Assembly: GCA_963921935.1 (NCBI GenBank)
Contig: OY998180.1
Coordinates: forward strand, 62,512,551-62,576,550
Reading direction: 5' to 3'
Length of the DNA: 64,000 bases
Origin: Galeruca laticollis
Lineage: Eukaryota; Arthropoda; Insecta; Coleoptera; Chrysomelidae
A program made the translations under genes and the position numbers. The stretch's first letter is position 1; every line of letters begins with the position of its first letter. Positions 1 through 9,716 of this stretch are shown in pieces. The notes under the pieces were generated by a model that was not told the origin of the DNA, did no database searches, and saw nothing but the letters and a program-made list of their open reading frames with translations.

Positions 1-8
1 AAACGCAC

Positions 9-860
9 TTGCTAAGAATATCCATTAGAGGCTTGGTTGTAAGAGATTGTCTACAGGGAGGGGTACTCTTGCCACTATTGTGGAACATGGTCTTAGACTC
101 CTTGGTAAGCCGCATCATCGATGGCAACTTCTACACAATAGTATATGCAGATAACCTAGTGATTCTGCTAACAGAAGATTCGAGGAGACACTCTACGCTT
201 CAATGCAAGAGGCCCTCAATAGCATAGAATAATGGTGCAAAGACCATTCACTATCAATAAATCCAAAAAAGACGGAGATGGTTCTTTTCGCGAAAAAAGG
301 AAGCTTGTAAATCATCAAAGCCCCAAAGCTACTAAATACCAAACTTAACTTTTCTTCAGAGGTGAAATATTGATGGGTCACCTTCGACAGTAAGTAAACG
401 TGGAAATCTCATTTAGAAAGCAGCGTAAAAAACATATATTTCTTATGGTCGCCGAACCATCGGCCGTACCTAGGAAATGTCACCTAGGGTCACTGTCCGG
501 ATCTAGACTGTCATCATCAGACCTATGTTGACGTACGGCGCGATTGCCTGGGAAGTTAAAGCAAACCAGCTGACAGTCGTCCGGTAGCTGGATCAAATCC
601 AAAGAACAGCATGCCTTAACACAACAGGAGGCATGAAAACCACACCAACAAGTGCGACAGAGGTCATCTTTGGTCTTACTCCCCTCCCTTGACATACACA
701 TCAAGTAGGTTGTTTTGATGACCATGGCACGTCTACGCTTTACCGGTATACAACCTGATGTAGGATCCGGTACACTGAGGCGTAACTTGTGACATGAGGC
801 CCTCAGATAGTTCCCACTGCTGCAGACCAATACGAACTCGATTCCACCACGAGATGCCTT
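9..860 (+). pseudogene. LOA-like reverse transcriptase fragment
   Basis: The first open stretch (9-227) has the RT palm signature QGGVLLPLLWNMVLDSL followed by VYADNLVIL. The catalytic YADD box has become YADN, so the second catalytic aspartate is lost. Past the stop the frame continues with a recognisable INPKKTEMVLFAKKG segment near 250-305. The thumb region, LTYGAIAWEVKANQL, follows near 525-575. The enzyme would have reverse-transcribed the element RNA at a nicked target site. Stops, frameshifts and the altered active site make it non-functional. Clade assignment within the I group is by motif recall only. Confidence 0.75.
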
Positions 861-917
861 TCACAGATCCTACAAGGTAATCTTCAAAAATAACGCATAA
901 GACCCATTTGTAGAAGG

Positions 918-1640
918 CGCAATCCGCATGTTCACAGATCAGTCTAAAACCAATGTAGGCTCAGGATGTGGAATTTTTCCAGACCCCTGAATCTAAATAT
1001 AAAATGGACAATGGGCTGCAATGCAAGTGTTGCTCAAACAGAGCTCACTGCTATCTGCATCGCTGCAAAAGAGATTACCAGAAGGAACATCACAGGTAAT
1101 AATATTTACATCCCTGCGGGTAGTAGTCAAACACTACCAGCCCTGAACAGACCAAGCATTACATCAGGCCTAGTACTAGAATATGACATGGCCTTAATCG
1201 AAGCCTGTAACAACAACACGGTCACTTTAGGCTAGATCAAGGGCCACGAGAAATCGAAAGGAACCTGTATTGCAGACTCGCTAGCCAAGAAAGCAGCCTC
1301 CCATAAACTCTTGGGACCCGGCATTTTCATTGGTCTCCCTTAATAAATTTAAGGGTATATGGGACGACGCAAAAGGCTGTAGGCTTGCCAAGGAATTGTT
1401 ACAGTATCCGGACAGCAAGGTACTCAAGAAATACGTGACTACCAACAGGCAGAACCTACGAACCTCCACGAGTATCCTGACTGGTCACTGCTACCTACGT
1501 AAAGACCTCCACAGACTGGGCCTGTTTGACACCCCACTTTGTAGAGGATGTGAACAAGAAGATGAGACTGTCGAAGGAATTCTTTGCGAATGTCCGACAC
1601 TCTCTGAATTTAGGTTTTCTTTATTGGGCGAGCACAGGGG
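918..1640 (+). pseudogene. LOA-like RNase H and C-terminal zinc-finger fragment
   Basis: Translation from about 928 reads MFTDQSKTNVGSGCGIF, the first RNase H strand with its catalytic aspartate. It goes on through QTELTAICIAAKEI (catalytic glutamate) and a degraded histidine region, IKGHEKSKGTCIADSLAKK, near 1236-1290. A stop interrupts the domain at 1233-1235. Downstream, 1330-1686 carries LTGHCYLRKDLHRLGLF and a Cys-rich segment with spaced Cys residues (PLCRGC, ILCECP), the usual C-terminal finger of this LINE group. RNase H would remove RNA from the cDNA hybrid. A dead remnant belonging with the RT piece upstream. Confidence 0.75.
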
Positions 1641-1800
1641 GGGGAAAGGGCTTCAGGGGAAGTTATCGCCAACTTCAAACAAGTAGGCTGGATGATCAGC
1701 TAGAAGGAAGTCTCAACCTCATAAGAATGCACAATGGGCCAATTGTGGCCTAAGTGATGTGGGTCACCTACCCTTTAAATTCTTACAGATACTGATAGAA

Positions 1801-2579
1801 AACACTTTAGAGACCCACAATATGAAGTCGTCAATGAACAGATAAATCTAGGGAGTTCTCCACTTTTGAAATGTCTTCTTAAGTAATAATTGTAATAATC
1901 AGCAGAATATCCCCATAGGGCTAATATTATCTAAGCTTTAATATTCGTAACATTATATCTTCTTCTTTTTTCTTTCCATATATATTGAGTCAATCACAAG
2001 GTAGGTCACTTCTTGGTCTAGCCAAAAAAATATTAAACATCAGGTGGTCATCACATGATATGTAACTTTGTCATTCTGATGATTTTGGTAATATCGTAAC
2101 AATTGTGAATGTTTGCCATTTTTTGAATATATTATGGAATTATGTAGAAACAGTTAGCTTCATTTAAAAAGGTAATCACCATTATTTGTTTATTTCATAG
2201 AATAGAATCTTACAATTTTATACTTCGAGTAAATGATAGAAATCACAGAGTTAATTAACGGAAAATTATCGAAAATAGAATTCCTGTTTGCCTCACATGT
2301 AGCTAATTTTAATAATCCAAACAATGTTCGTTATTTCAAGTGGTCTAGAAGGCAAGCAACGGCAGTTTATGTTAACTTTATTTACTTTCTTCATGCTTTT
2401 CTCCCAATATAAATATCATAACAGACGTTTTCAAAGTGTTTCTGATACCTAATATTCACGTCAATTTTACCGTAGTCAAGCCATGGGCGCGCATATATTC
2501 CTGAATAAATTTTTTGGTCTATGTTGATAAATAACGTAATGAAGTTCGATGAAAAAGAAATAGAAAACAACTTGTTGTT
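1801..2579. other. AT-rich interval, nothing recognised
   Basis: Between the tail of the LOA-like remnant and ORF1 of LINE A there is AT-rich DNA with short homopolymer runs and no frame that looks like a known family. The minus-strand open frame at 2391-2648 gives no recognisable domain. Confidence 0.5.
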
Positions 2580-2936
2580 GGAAATATTGATGAAATAACT
2601 GTAAACGGCAGGGATATTAAGGGAGTTCCCAAATTTGTGGAGCTTCATATTTACAGAGTGGACCCCAGCATGACAGCAGATGATCTACGTGAAATAGTAA
2701 AACCACATTTCCCGGAAGTAGTGGTAATATCAACAAATTCGAAATATCCGGAGATTTACAGATCTTTCAAAGTAAGTGTATATGGGTATCACTTTAATAC
2801 TGCGATGAATCCAGCAATATGGCCACATGGAGCCCATATCCAGCAGTTTTTTCAGTTGCGTCCAAAGAGACTTCCCAAGTCTAGAACATGTAACTCCAGT
2901 ATATTCTCAAAGTTATATATGTGGAAATGTATGTAA
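2580..2936 (+). pseudogene. LINE A ORF1 C-terminal fragment
   Basis: From about 2580 the frame reads through VPKFVELHIYRVDP, then PHFPEV and WPHGAHIQQFF, to 2936. This pattern (xxRVDP...LKPHFPEV...WPxGxxVxxFF) is the C-terminal block of ORF1 proteins of several insect LINEs, which bind element RNA. It has no start codon of its own, since the N-terminal portion is missing. It sits immediately upstream of the endonuclease frame, as expected for ORF1-ORF2 order. Confidence 0.6.
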
Positions 2937-2966
2937 GTGTACTAATACAGAAAAATCAACTAAAAC

Positions 2967-3816
2967 CTTTCAAATCATAAATGTAAATTGTCAATCCCTG
3001 ACTAATAAGACCAATAGAATTGATTTAATATTGGAATGTAACAAACCTGATATTTTGTGCCTTTCTGAAATCTGGTGAAATAATGATATTATTGATTTAG
3101 TGAGATTTAACGATTATATGTTGGCTACTCATTTCAATCGTATCAACAGAATTCATGGGTGGGGTTTTGATACTTGTAAAAAAGATGATGAAATTTAAAA
3201 ATCTAGACTTTTTAAATAATGTATCAATTGATATTGACTTTCAAGTATGTAGTATATCCTTTTTTGCAAGAAAGAAGCTGTCTTCTGAATATATATATAT
3301 AAATCCCCATCAGGAAACATTGAGATGTTCATGGACCGACTTTTTAATGTCCTAAATTTTTGTTTCAATAAGTATGACTGTACTATTCTTTGTGGAGACA
3401 TGAACATTGATTATTTGAATATATCACGTGAAAGAACATTATTAATTGACTTGATGGAGAGTTTAAACTTAAACTTAAAAAATTGTGAGCCAGCACGGAT
3501 TGTCACAAATAAAAACATGAAAACGACAAAAACTAAAGTTGATTACTTCTTAACTAATATGACGTTTGAATACAATGAAAGCGTGATTTATATGCAGCTT
3601 AGTGATTATTTGGGACTAAACGTTCATGTAAAATATCGTACGAGTATATTATGTACATTTTGTGAGAGGAAGCTGAATAACAGAAAGACAACTTTCAGGA
3701 ATGTATCGGCATCCAATTTACTGAGTTTACAAACTCATCTAGACAATGAAAGTTTTCTGTCGGTCTATGAATATCTAAATGATACAAACATCTCAAGTGT
3801 TGAACTAGTATATAAT
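2967..3816 (+). pseudogene. LINE A endonuclease (APE-type) fragment
   Basis: The N-terminal motif IINVNCQSLTNKTNRIDLIL and DILCLSEIW are the first two blocks of the APE-like endonuclease that nicks target DNA. A stop follows at 3076-3078. The frame then changes near 3155 (GWGVLILVKK). The segment TILCGDMNIDYL (near 3381-3416) is the GDxN catalytic block. A later SDYLGLNV segment corresponds to the usual SDH box but has Tyr in place of the catalytic His. At least one frame change and one stop make it inactive. The coding sequence stops at the 11-bp duplication bordering the insertion at 3827. Confidence 0.75.
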
Positions 3817-3826
3817 GATTTTTTTT

Positions 3827-4324
3827 ATTGATTCCTTATATTACCTATTTTCTATTGGTGCCTCATTTCACTTATTTAAAGCACACCTCAGCGTGTTTAA
3901 ATCGAACTTTCAAACACGCGCGTTTTTTAAAGTCACCATGGTAACAACAACAACTTGAGAAACGTAAGTATCAATGACAACTTTTTGATTATTGATCTGA
4001 CAGCAGTACCTCGTAACGTCAAATAAAAATAAATATTATTTATGATGGACTTTCACGAAACTTGGCAGGGCATCGAGGGCGGACTTTTATGAAATGAAAC
4101 TTGGCTGGGCATCGAGGACGGACTTCTATTTTTTTGTAGTAATAATATAATAATAATATTCTATGATTTCAAAGTGCACCAATAAAAAAAAATAGCGTAA
4201 ATTATTCGTGGATAACTGGTCTTTCAAACGCTTGCTCTATTTCTATAAAAAACGCGCGTGTTTGAAAGACCTCTTTACCCACTTATACTTTAATATACTA
4301 TTTAGATACTATATGTTACCATAT
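3827..4324. mobile_element. 498-bp non-coding insertion in LINE A with 11-bp target duplication
   Basis: The 11-mer TGATTTTTTTT occurs at 3816-3826 and again at 4325-4335, and LINE A coding sequence stops at the first and resumes after the second. The inserted DNA has no long open frame. It holds a perfect 22-bp inverted repeat (3907-3928 against 4247-4268; core CAAACACGCGCG) and a ~40-bp imperfect tandem duplication at 4051-4129 (shared core TTGGC.GGGCATCGAGG). The ends themselves are not obvious inverted repeats. A non-autonomous element of unknown class. The T-rich duplication could also suit a SINE-like insertion. Confidence 0.65.
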
Positions 4325-4335
4325 TGATTTTTTTT

Positions 4336-6300
4336 GCCCTATTTTAACAAAAAACGTATCTAATGTAACCAGAAAATCATGGGTTGATCGCCATCTTGTG
4401 CGGATGGTAGTGATCTTAGGAATTTGTTTTGGTTAACAAAATTTTCCGCAAATCCCGATGATCATTCAAATTATAAGAGGTTTAAACAGGATTTTGTCAC
4501 TGAAATTAACAAATCAAGAAAATGGTTCTACCAAAAAAGTAAAACCAAAAATGTAAAGCAAAAACAAAAATATATATGACGAACAGTACAACACAAAATT
4601 GGAAAAAAGAGACATTCTACTATTGATACCATTGATATGAATGGTACAATAACTCAAAATAAATACGAAATTGCTAATTTATTTGTCACTTTTTTTGCAA
4701 CGAATACTAAAAAAAACAATAAATACCCACTTTGCTAACTGTGGTTTTGAAAGTTATACAACAATGTATGTCGCTAATACATTTTATTTTAAACCTGTTA
4801 TCCCCGAAGATGTATTGTATGTAATTAACTGCCTAAAAAATGTTAATGCGGAGGGTGTTGAATGTCTTTCGACAAAGATCATTAAAAGTATAGGTCCACA
4901 AATCGCATGTACTCTAGCCGACATTATGAACTACTCAGTGGAAACAGAAACTTTTCCATCAAGTCTAAAGATAGGAGTTGTTTCACCAATACATAAAAAA
5001 TACAGCCTTCTCAGCCTTGACAATTATCGGTCAGTAACTGTCCAAACTGTGATATGTGAAGTGATAGAAAAGTGTATTTATAAACAAATGTTTTCTTTCC
5101 TCAAAAAGTATAATGTTATATTGGACCATCGCATGGTTTCTTACCTGGCAGATCGACGGAGAATGCACCCGTAGCACTGCTCAATTTTACCCACACCTCA
5201 TTGGATAGAAAGAGGTATGCGAGGGCGCTCTTATTTGACCTTTCAAAAGCTTTTGACTCGGTTAGTGCTGATATAGCAATAAATAAACTACGAGATTTAG
5301 TATTTCGGGGCAAATTTCTATCGTGGCTGAAGTCATACTTACAAGCCCGAAAACTTATTGTCAGAATTAAAGATCAGAATTCCCTACCTCAACCTGTGGA
5401 AATTGGCGTACCTCAGGGGTCAATCTTAGGGCCTCTGATATTTTTATTATACATAAATGATCTTTCTAAATATGTTAGCACTAATCATTTAATACTATAT
5501 GCAGATGACACCACATTGACAATTGATTCTGAATCTCCGGAGGAGCTGGTATTAAAGATGAATATATTATCAATAGAATTTATCAGTTGGTGTGAAAGAA
5601 ATTCTTCGATAGTAAATTCGACAAAAACCATCCTCATGCATTTTTCTACAAGAACATGTATTCCTGAAAATAGCTGTATCTCAGATGGGGGGACTGATGT
5701 TTATTTTTCGAGTTCTACGAAATTTCTGGGAATCTACTTCGATAAGGATAAGAGTTGGAATACCCATATCAACCACATTTGTAAAAAATTAAATAGTAGT
5801 TACTTTGCAATATTACAGCTGAAAAATATATTTACAACTAGTGAACTGATCAATGTTTATTATGCAATAGTATACTCCCATATTTCCTATAATCTCATTC
5901 TGTGGGGGGGTGCGGTAAAAGCCTCGAGGATTTTCATTTCTCAAAAAAGGATTGTCCGTCTAATTTTCAATCTAGATTATAGAGAAACATGCAGAAACCA
6001 TTTCGGTGTACTAACTTTTTATTCTATTTACATTTGCAAGTGCATATTATATGCAAAAAGTAATTTCAGTGAATTTAGTCTTAATTCTGATTTCCATGAT
6101 TACCCAACCAGATCTGGAAAACTTATATGGCCACCAAAACATGATACCTCATTGTTTGAAAAAAAGTCCTGTCTATAAAGGAATTTAATTCCTGAATCAT
6201 TTGCCCAGCTGTATAAGATGTGACAGCGATTTCAATGTGTTCAAACAAAAACTTAAAAAAAAATTTATTGTCGAACGTTTCTATGATGTGTCAGAGTTTT
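4336..6300 (+). pseudogene. LINE A linker, reverse transcriptase and C-terminal domain
   Basis: After the insertion the linker resumes (DLRNLFWLTKFSANPDDHSN, near 4412-4471). The next block, 4671-5174, reads through VISPIHKK- and DNYRSV-like finger motifs. RT palm blocks follow in 5201-6178: LLFDLSKAFDSV (first Asp), GVPQGSILGPLIFLLYINDL, LILYADDTTLTI (intact YADD), then FLGIYFDKDKSW. A stop near 5172 and frame changes separate the two blocks. The final C-terminal residues run on past 6178 in another frame. It would have performed target-primed reverse transcription. The active-site motifs survive but the reading frame does not. Confidence 0.85.
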
Positions 6301-6412
6301 AAAACAAACGATTTTAATTCAAGTGTTTAATAAGTAAGACGTATTCAATGTAATATCCTCTTCTCTTTTTAACCTGTCCTATATCATGTACTATGATCAT
6401 AAAGGATGAATA

Positions 6413-6416
<4 letters not shown>

Positions 6417-6461
<45 letters not shown>
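6417..6461 (+). repeat. (ATT)n tail of LINE A
   Basis: About fifteen ATT units directly after the LINE A 3' end (AATAAAG), followed by a T-rich stretch. It serves as the element tail instead of poly(A). Confidence 0.9.
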
Positions 6462-6546
6462 TTTTATTTTTTTTTTCACACTTGTACGTGGTTGGTGGTT
6501 GCAGTTTCTACCGGACGCAGTTGCATCAAGGTATAAACCTACTTAA

Positions 6547-7179
6547 TTAGGGGGTTAGTGTTCTTCGGACAATTGCAGTTGTTCCCAGAATTACTGCTTT
6601 TTGCATCAAACCACAGATATGTCGAGATATGCTTAGCTCTTCCAGGTGTCTAGTTACTTTAACGTGCACTAAGCCATTTGCAGAAATTATGAATGGTTTA
6701 GTCTCTACCTTTCTTAAATTCCATAAATCTCTTACCTCATCTGCTAGCGGACGATATCGCACTATCTTGTCTTTGTAAGCTTTCCCCAGATTTTCGTCCA
6801 GTGGGACCGAAAAATCAATAATGATCGCAGATTTGCTGTTTTTATCTAGCACGATCATGTCCGGTTTGTTGTGTTGAACTTCTCGGTCTGTTCTTATCAA
6901 AGTATCCCAATAGACTTTATAGTGCTCATTTTCAACTAGACTTAACGGTTGATGTTTGTACCCTGGTGTTTTTTCTGTTTTTAGATTTAATCTTTGGGTC
7001 ACAGCGAGATGTAGTTCCTTTCCCATATTGTTGTGTCTACTCAGGTAAGCGGTGGGGGCTAATTGGGTGCAGGCTGATATTATGTGCTGGATCGTCTCCT
7101 GTTCCTTATTACAGAGTCTACAGCGGGGGTTCGCCATGTTGCCATTAAATGTCTCAGCACTGCAGAAAGATGGGGGTGG
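6547..7179 (-). pseudogene. C-terminal domain of an R2/R4-type LINE (zinc knuckle plus restriction-like endonuclease)
   Basis: An uninterrupted minus-strand frame of 196 codons from the Met at 7137 to the stop at 6547. The frame stays open upstream to about 7179. Residues 6-23, CRLCNKEQETIQHIISAC, form a CX2C-X9-HX4C knuckle. Further on, NKPDMIVLDKN followed by IIDFSVPLDEN matches the PD...D core of the restriction-like endonuclease of R2/R4/NeSL LINEs. The end, MQKAVILGTTAIVRR, is the conserved C-terminus. The RT domain is absent. Full elements encode over 1,000 residues, so this is a 5'-truncated scrap, but its frame is strikingly clean. It lies between two (ATT)n tracts. Confidence 0.75.
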
Positions 7180-7180
7180 A

Positions 7181-7212
<32 letters not shown>
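7180..7212. repeat. (ATT)n microsatellite
   Basis: About ten ATT units between the minus-strand R2/R4-type fragment and the truncated 5' end of LINE B. It may have been a target for one or both insertions. Confidence 0.85.
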
Positions 7213-7232
7213 GATTCGCTAGGTAACTTGAT

Positions 7233-9537
7233 GTGTTCAGTGTTATATATCAATGTTCAAAGATTTTGATAAATATTTTTTGTGCGTATGGTCTAAGGCA
7301 CTTGGTTCATATGCCGACTAGAATAACTAACACAACTAGCTCATGTATTGATAATATAGTCACAAACTTAGATGATGATAAACTCCATACAGGGGTGTAT
7401 GAACCATTAGTGTCGGATCATAGTGGTAATTATTTGTTTTTTAGAATTGATCATTGTAATAATACATCCGTTAGGAAGTGTATGAGAAGAATTGTAAATA
7501 ATAATAATTTAATTAGTTTTGTAAACCAAATTCAGGAAGTTCAATGGCCTGATTCTGGACGACTAAATTCGGATCAGTATGCAAATCTCATTACCGATAT
7601 ACTGTCTACATGTGCTGATACATGTTTTCCTTTGAAATCAATTGCTCATAGAAGGACAGCTTCAAACTGGTTTACAAGCGAACTTAAGGCAAAGCGTAAT
7701 GAAGTCTACCATTCGAGAGAGAAATTTAGGTCTGAAAAATCACTCTTAGATTGGTATAAATACTGTCAATTGCGGAAAGACTACCGTAAATCGCTTAAAA
7801 TTGCGAAAAAGAATGCATATGAAAAAAACATTAATGAGTCAGATAACAAGAGTAAAGCTATCTGGAGTATTGTAAATCAGGAAAGAAACACTATACATCA
7901 GAACAGAGTGCCGCACACATTAGAATCTAGTGAATTCAACAAATTTTTCGCAGGCATATCGGAAACTATTCTGAAAAGTATTGACAGTCCCCAAACTGAC
8001 CTATTACATTTTTTGAATGCCCTACCTAGACCATCATCATCCTTTTTCATGTCGTCAATTTTGGAGACTGATGTTCACGAGGCTGTATTATCTCTAAAAT
8101 GTAAGCCAGGTCTGGATTTTTATATTTAAACGCAAAGATGATTAAAGTTACTTTGACTTCGCTAGTTGGACCATTGACAACCTTATACAACAAATGTATA
8201 GATGAGGGGAACTGGCCCCACGTACTGAAAATATCAAAAATTATTCCGGTATTCAAAAGTGGCGACATCGATCTCGTTAACAACTATAGGCCTATAGCTA
8301 TTATACCTATAATCTCCAAAATATTTGAAATACTGATAAAAAATAAACTAAGCTCCTATTTAGAACATAAGAACTTGATATCTGAATGTCAATTTGGGTT
8401 TCAGAAACATAAGTCAACCATTTTGGCAATCTTGAATGTGATTGAGAGCATAGTTGAGGGTCTGGATGCGGGTAAAAACACGTACGCCATTATGTGTGAC
8501 CTAACTAAGGCCTTCGACTGTGTGAGCTCGGACATTTTATTGCGAAAGATGGAACATTACGGATTCCGTGGTAGAGAGTTGGAATTGTTTAAATCTTATT
8601 TGGAAAATCGTCAGCAATACGTAAGCTACAATGGCTGTGAATCTAGTCGGATGTCGGTAAACGATGGAGTCCCGCAGGGTTCAGTGTTAGGACCATTATT
8701 ATTTTTACTATACATAAACGATCTACCGGCGTCTCTTGAGTGTCGATCGGTTTTATTTGCAGACGATGCTACATTCTTAACGAAAGGAGAGGAAAATGTC
8801 AGCATCGAGAATCTAAAGTTAGCTAAATCTTGGTTTGATTCAAACAATTTGAAATTGAACGATGGGAAAACTAAAAAAATAACATTTAGCTCTGTGAAAC
8901 GAGGTACCAAAGGGGAATCTGTGAAATTGTTGGGTATCACATTAGATCCTGGTATCAATTGGGGTGACCACATAGACTCACTATGCTCAAAGATTTCATC
9001 ACAGATTTTTGCAATGAGACAATTACGCTCATCTATTGGTAGTAATCTTGTTATGCGTACGATTTACTTTGCGTTGATCCACAGTCATCTGGCTTATGGT
9101 ATCTCTCTATGGGGTAACTCTAGCAGAGTACAAAGAGTCTTTACTCTTCAGAAGACTGCTATGCGCATTATTTATAATGCAAAAAGTCGAGTACATTGCA
9201 GTGGACTTTTCGCGGAATATGGGATCCTGCCATTGCCTTGCATGTACATGTTTGAGACACTTCTGTGTATTCATAGGGGTGTACTACATATGGCAACTCA
9301 TTCTGGTGTTCACTGTTATACCACCAGAGGTGCAGAGCGAGTCATTGTGCCTTTTTCTAGGCTGCATCAAACACAATACAACAAACTAGATGTTAGATTG
9401 TATAATAAGTTTCTAGATTTGCATGCTGATAAGGATGTGAAAAATATGAGCTAGAATCAGTTCTATAGATTTTCAAAACAATTTTTACTACAAAATTGTT
9501 TTTACGCAGTTCGGGACTACATGTCGTTCAATTATTA
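7233..9537 (+). pseudogene. LINE B endonuclease end plus reverse transcriptase
   Basis: The first frame (7233-8129) reads RHLVHMPTRITN, CIDNIVTNL and EPLVSDHSGN (endonuclease SDH box), then the linker. A frameshift at about 8125-8137 moves coding to a second frame (8138-9454). This carries NNYRPIAIIPIISKIFE, MCDLTKAFDCVSS, GVPQGSVLGPLLFLLYINDL, LFADDATFL (FADD catalytic box) and LLGITLDPGINW. Comparison with LINE E shows that a TAG at 9452-9454 is premature: homologous C-terminal sequence (FLLQNCFYAVRDY) continues in frame to about 9537. One frameshift and one stop are the main lesions seen, so the copy is fairly young. About 765 codons remain of a longer ORF2. Confidence 0.85.
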
Positions 9538-9716
9538 GTCTTACTAATTCATTCTTACATATATGTTACCTCAGAAATCTAATTTTATAAAAATATTGGT
9601 TTAACTTTATTTCTATTCTATTATCTGATTTAGGAATTTTGATAACTACTTAGTAATTTAGTATTAGGACTACACAAATGCTTTTGTATTTAAAACTGGT
9701 CAATAAATCGTATCGT
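7233..9716 (+). mobile_element. LINE B (same family group as C and E), 5'-truncated
   Basis: Starts within the endonuclease domain and runs through RT to a 3' UTR ending CAATAAA followed by a (TCGTA)n-type tail at about 9703-9722. 5' truncation at a point inside the endonuclease is the usual outcome of incomplete reverse transcription. LINE C begins at the end of this tail. Protein blocks (RHLVH.PTRI, SVLGPLLFLLYINDLP, ITLDPGINW) are close to those of LINE E. Confidence 0.85.

Larger units (their letters stand above)
1..1800 (+). mobile_element. Decayed LOA-like (I-group) LINE, 3' part
   Basis: Seen: in order on the plus strand there are pieces of reverse transcriptase (about 9-860), an RNase H domain (about 918-1300) and a C-terminal zinc-finger segment (about 1455-1620), then a non-coding tail. 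All are broken by stops and frame changes. Known: RT followed by RNase H and then a region reading LTGHCYLRKDLHRLGL belongs to I-group LINEs, and the QGGVL...PLLWN palm motif fits the LOA branch best. The 5' half lies outside the window or is lost. Inferred: an old, dead copy. The tail around 1728 (GCACAATGGGCC) resembles the 3' terminus of a related copy at 35.3 kb. Confidence 0.8.
2580..6461 (+). mobile_element. LINE A (CR1/L2/Jockey-group), interrupted
   Basis: Seen: an ORF1 C-terminus, then an endonuclease, linker, reverse transcriptase and C-terminal domain, ending in GATGAATAAAG followed by an (ATT)n tract at about 6417-6461. Known: APE endonuclease plus RT without RNase H, and a tail of short tandem repeats rather than poly(A), fit the CR1/L2/Rex1/Jockey assemblage. 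I cannot name the exact clade. The copy is dead: ORF2 has stops at about 3076 and 5172 and frame changes, and is split by a foreign 498-bp insertion (3827-4324). It differs from LINEs B, C and E in sequence but shares their architecture. Confidence 0.8.

Noticed and set aside
3852..4183. ATTGGTGC / GCACCAAT as terminal inverted repeat of the 498-bp insertion
   Set aside because: The order relative to the 22-bp inverted repeat is not mirrored, and the 11-bp target duplication places the ends elsewhere.
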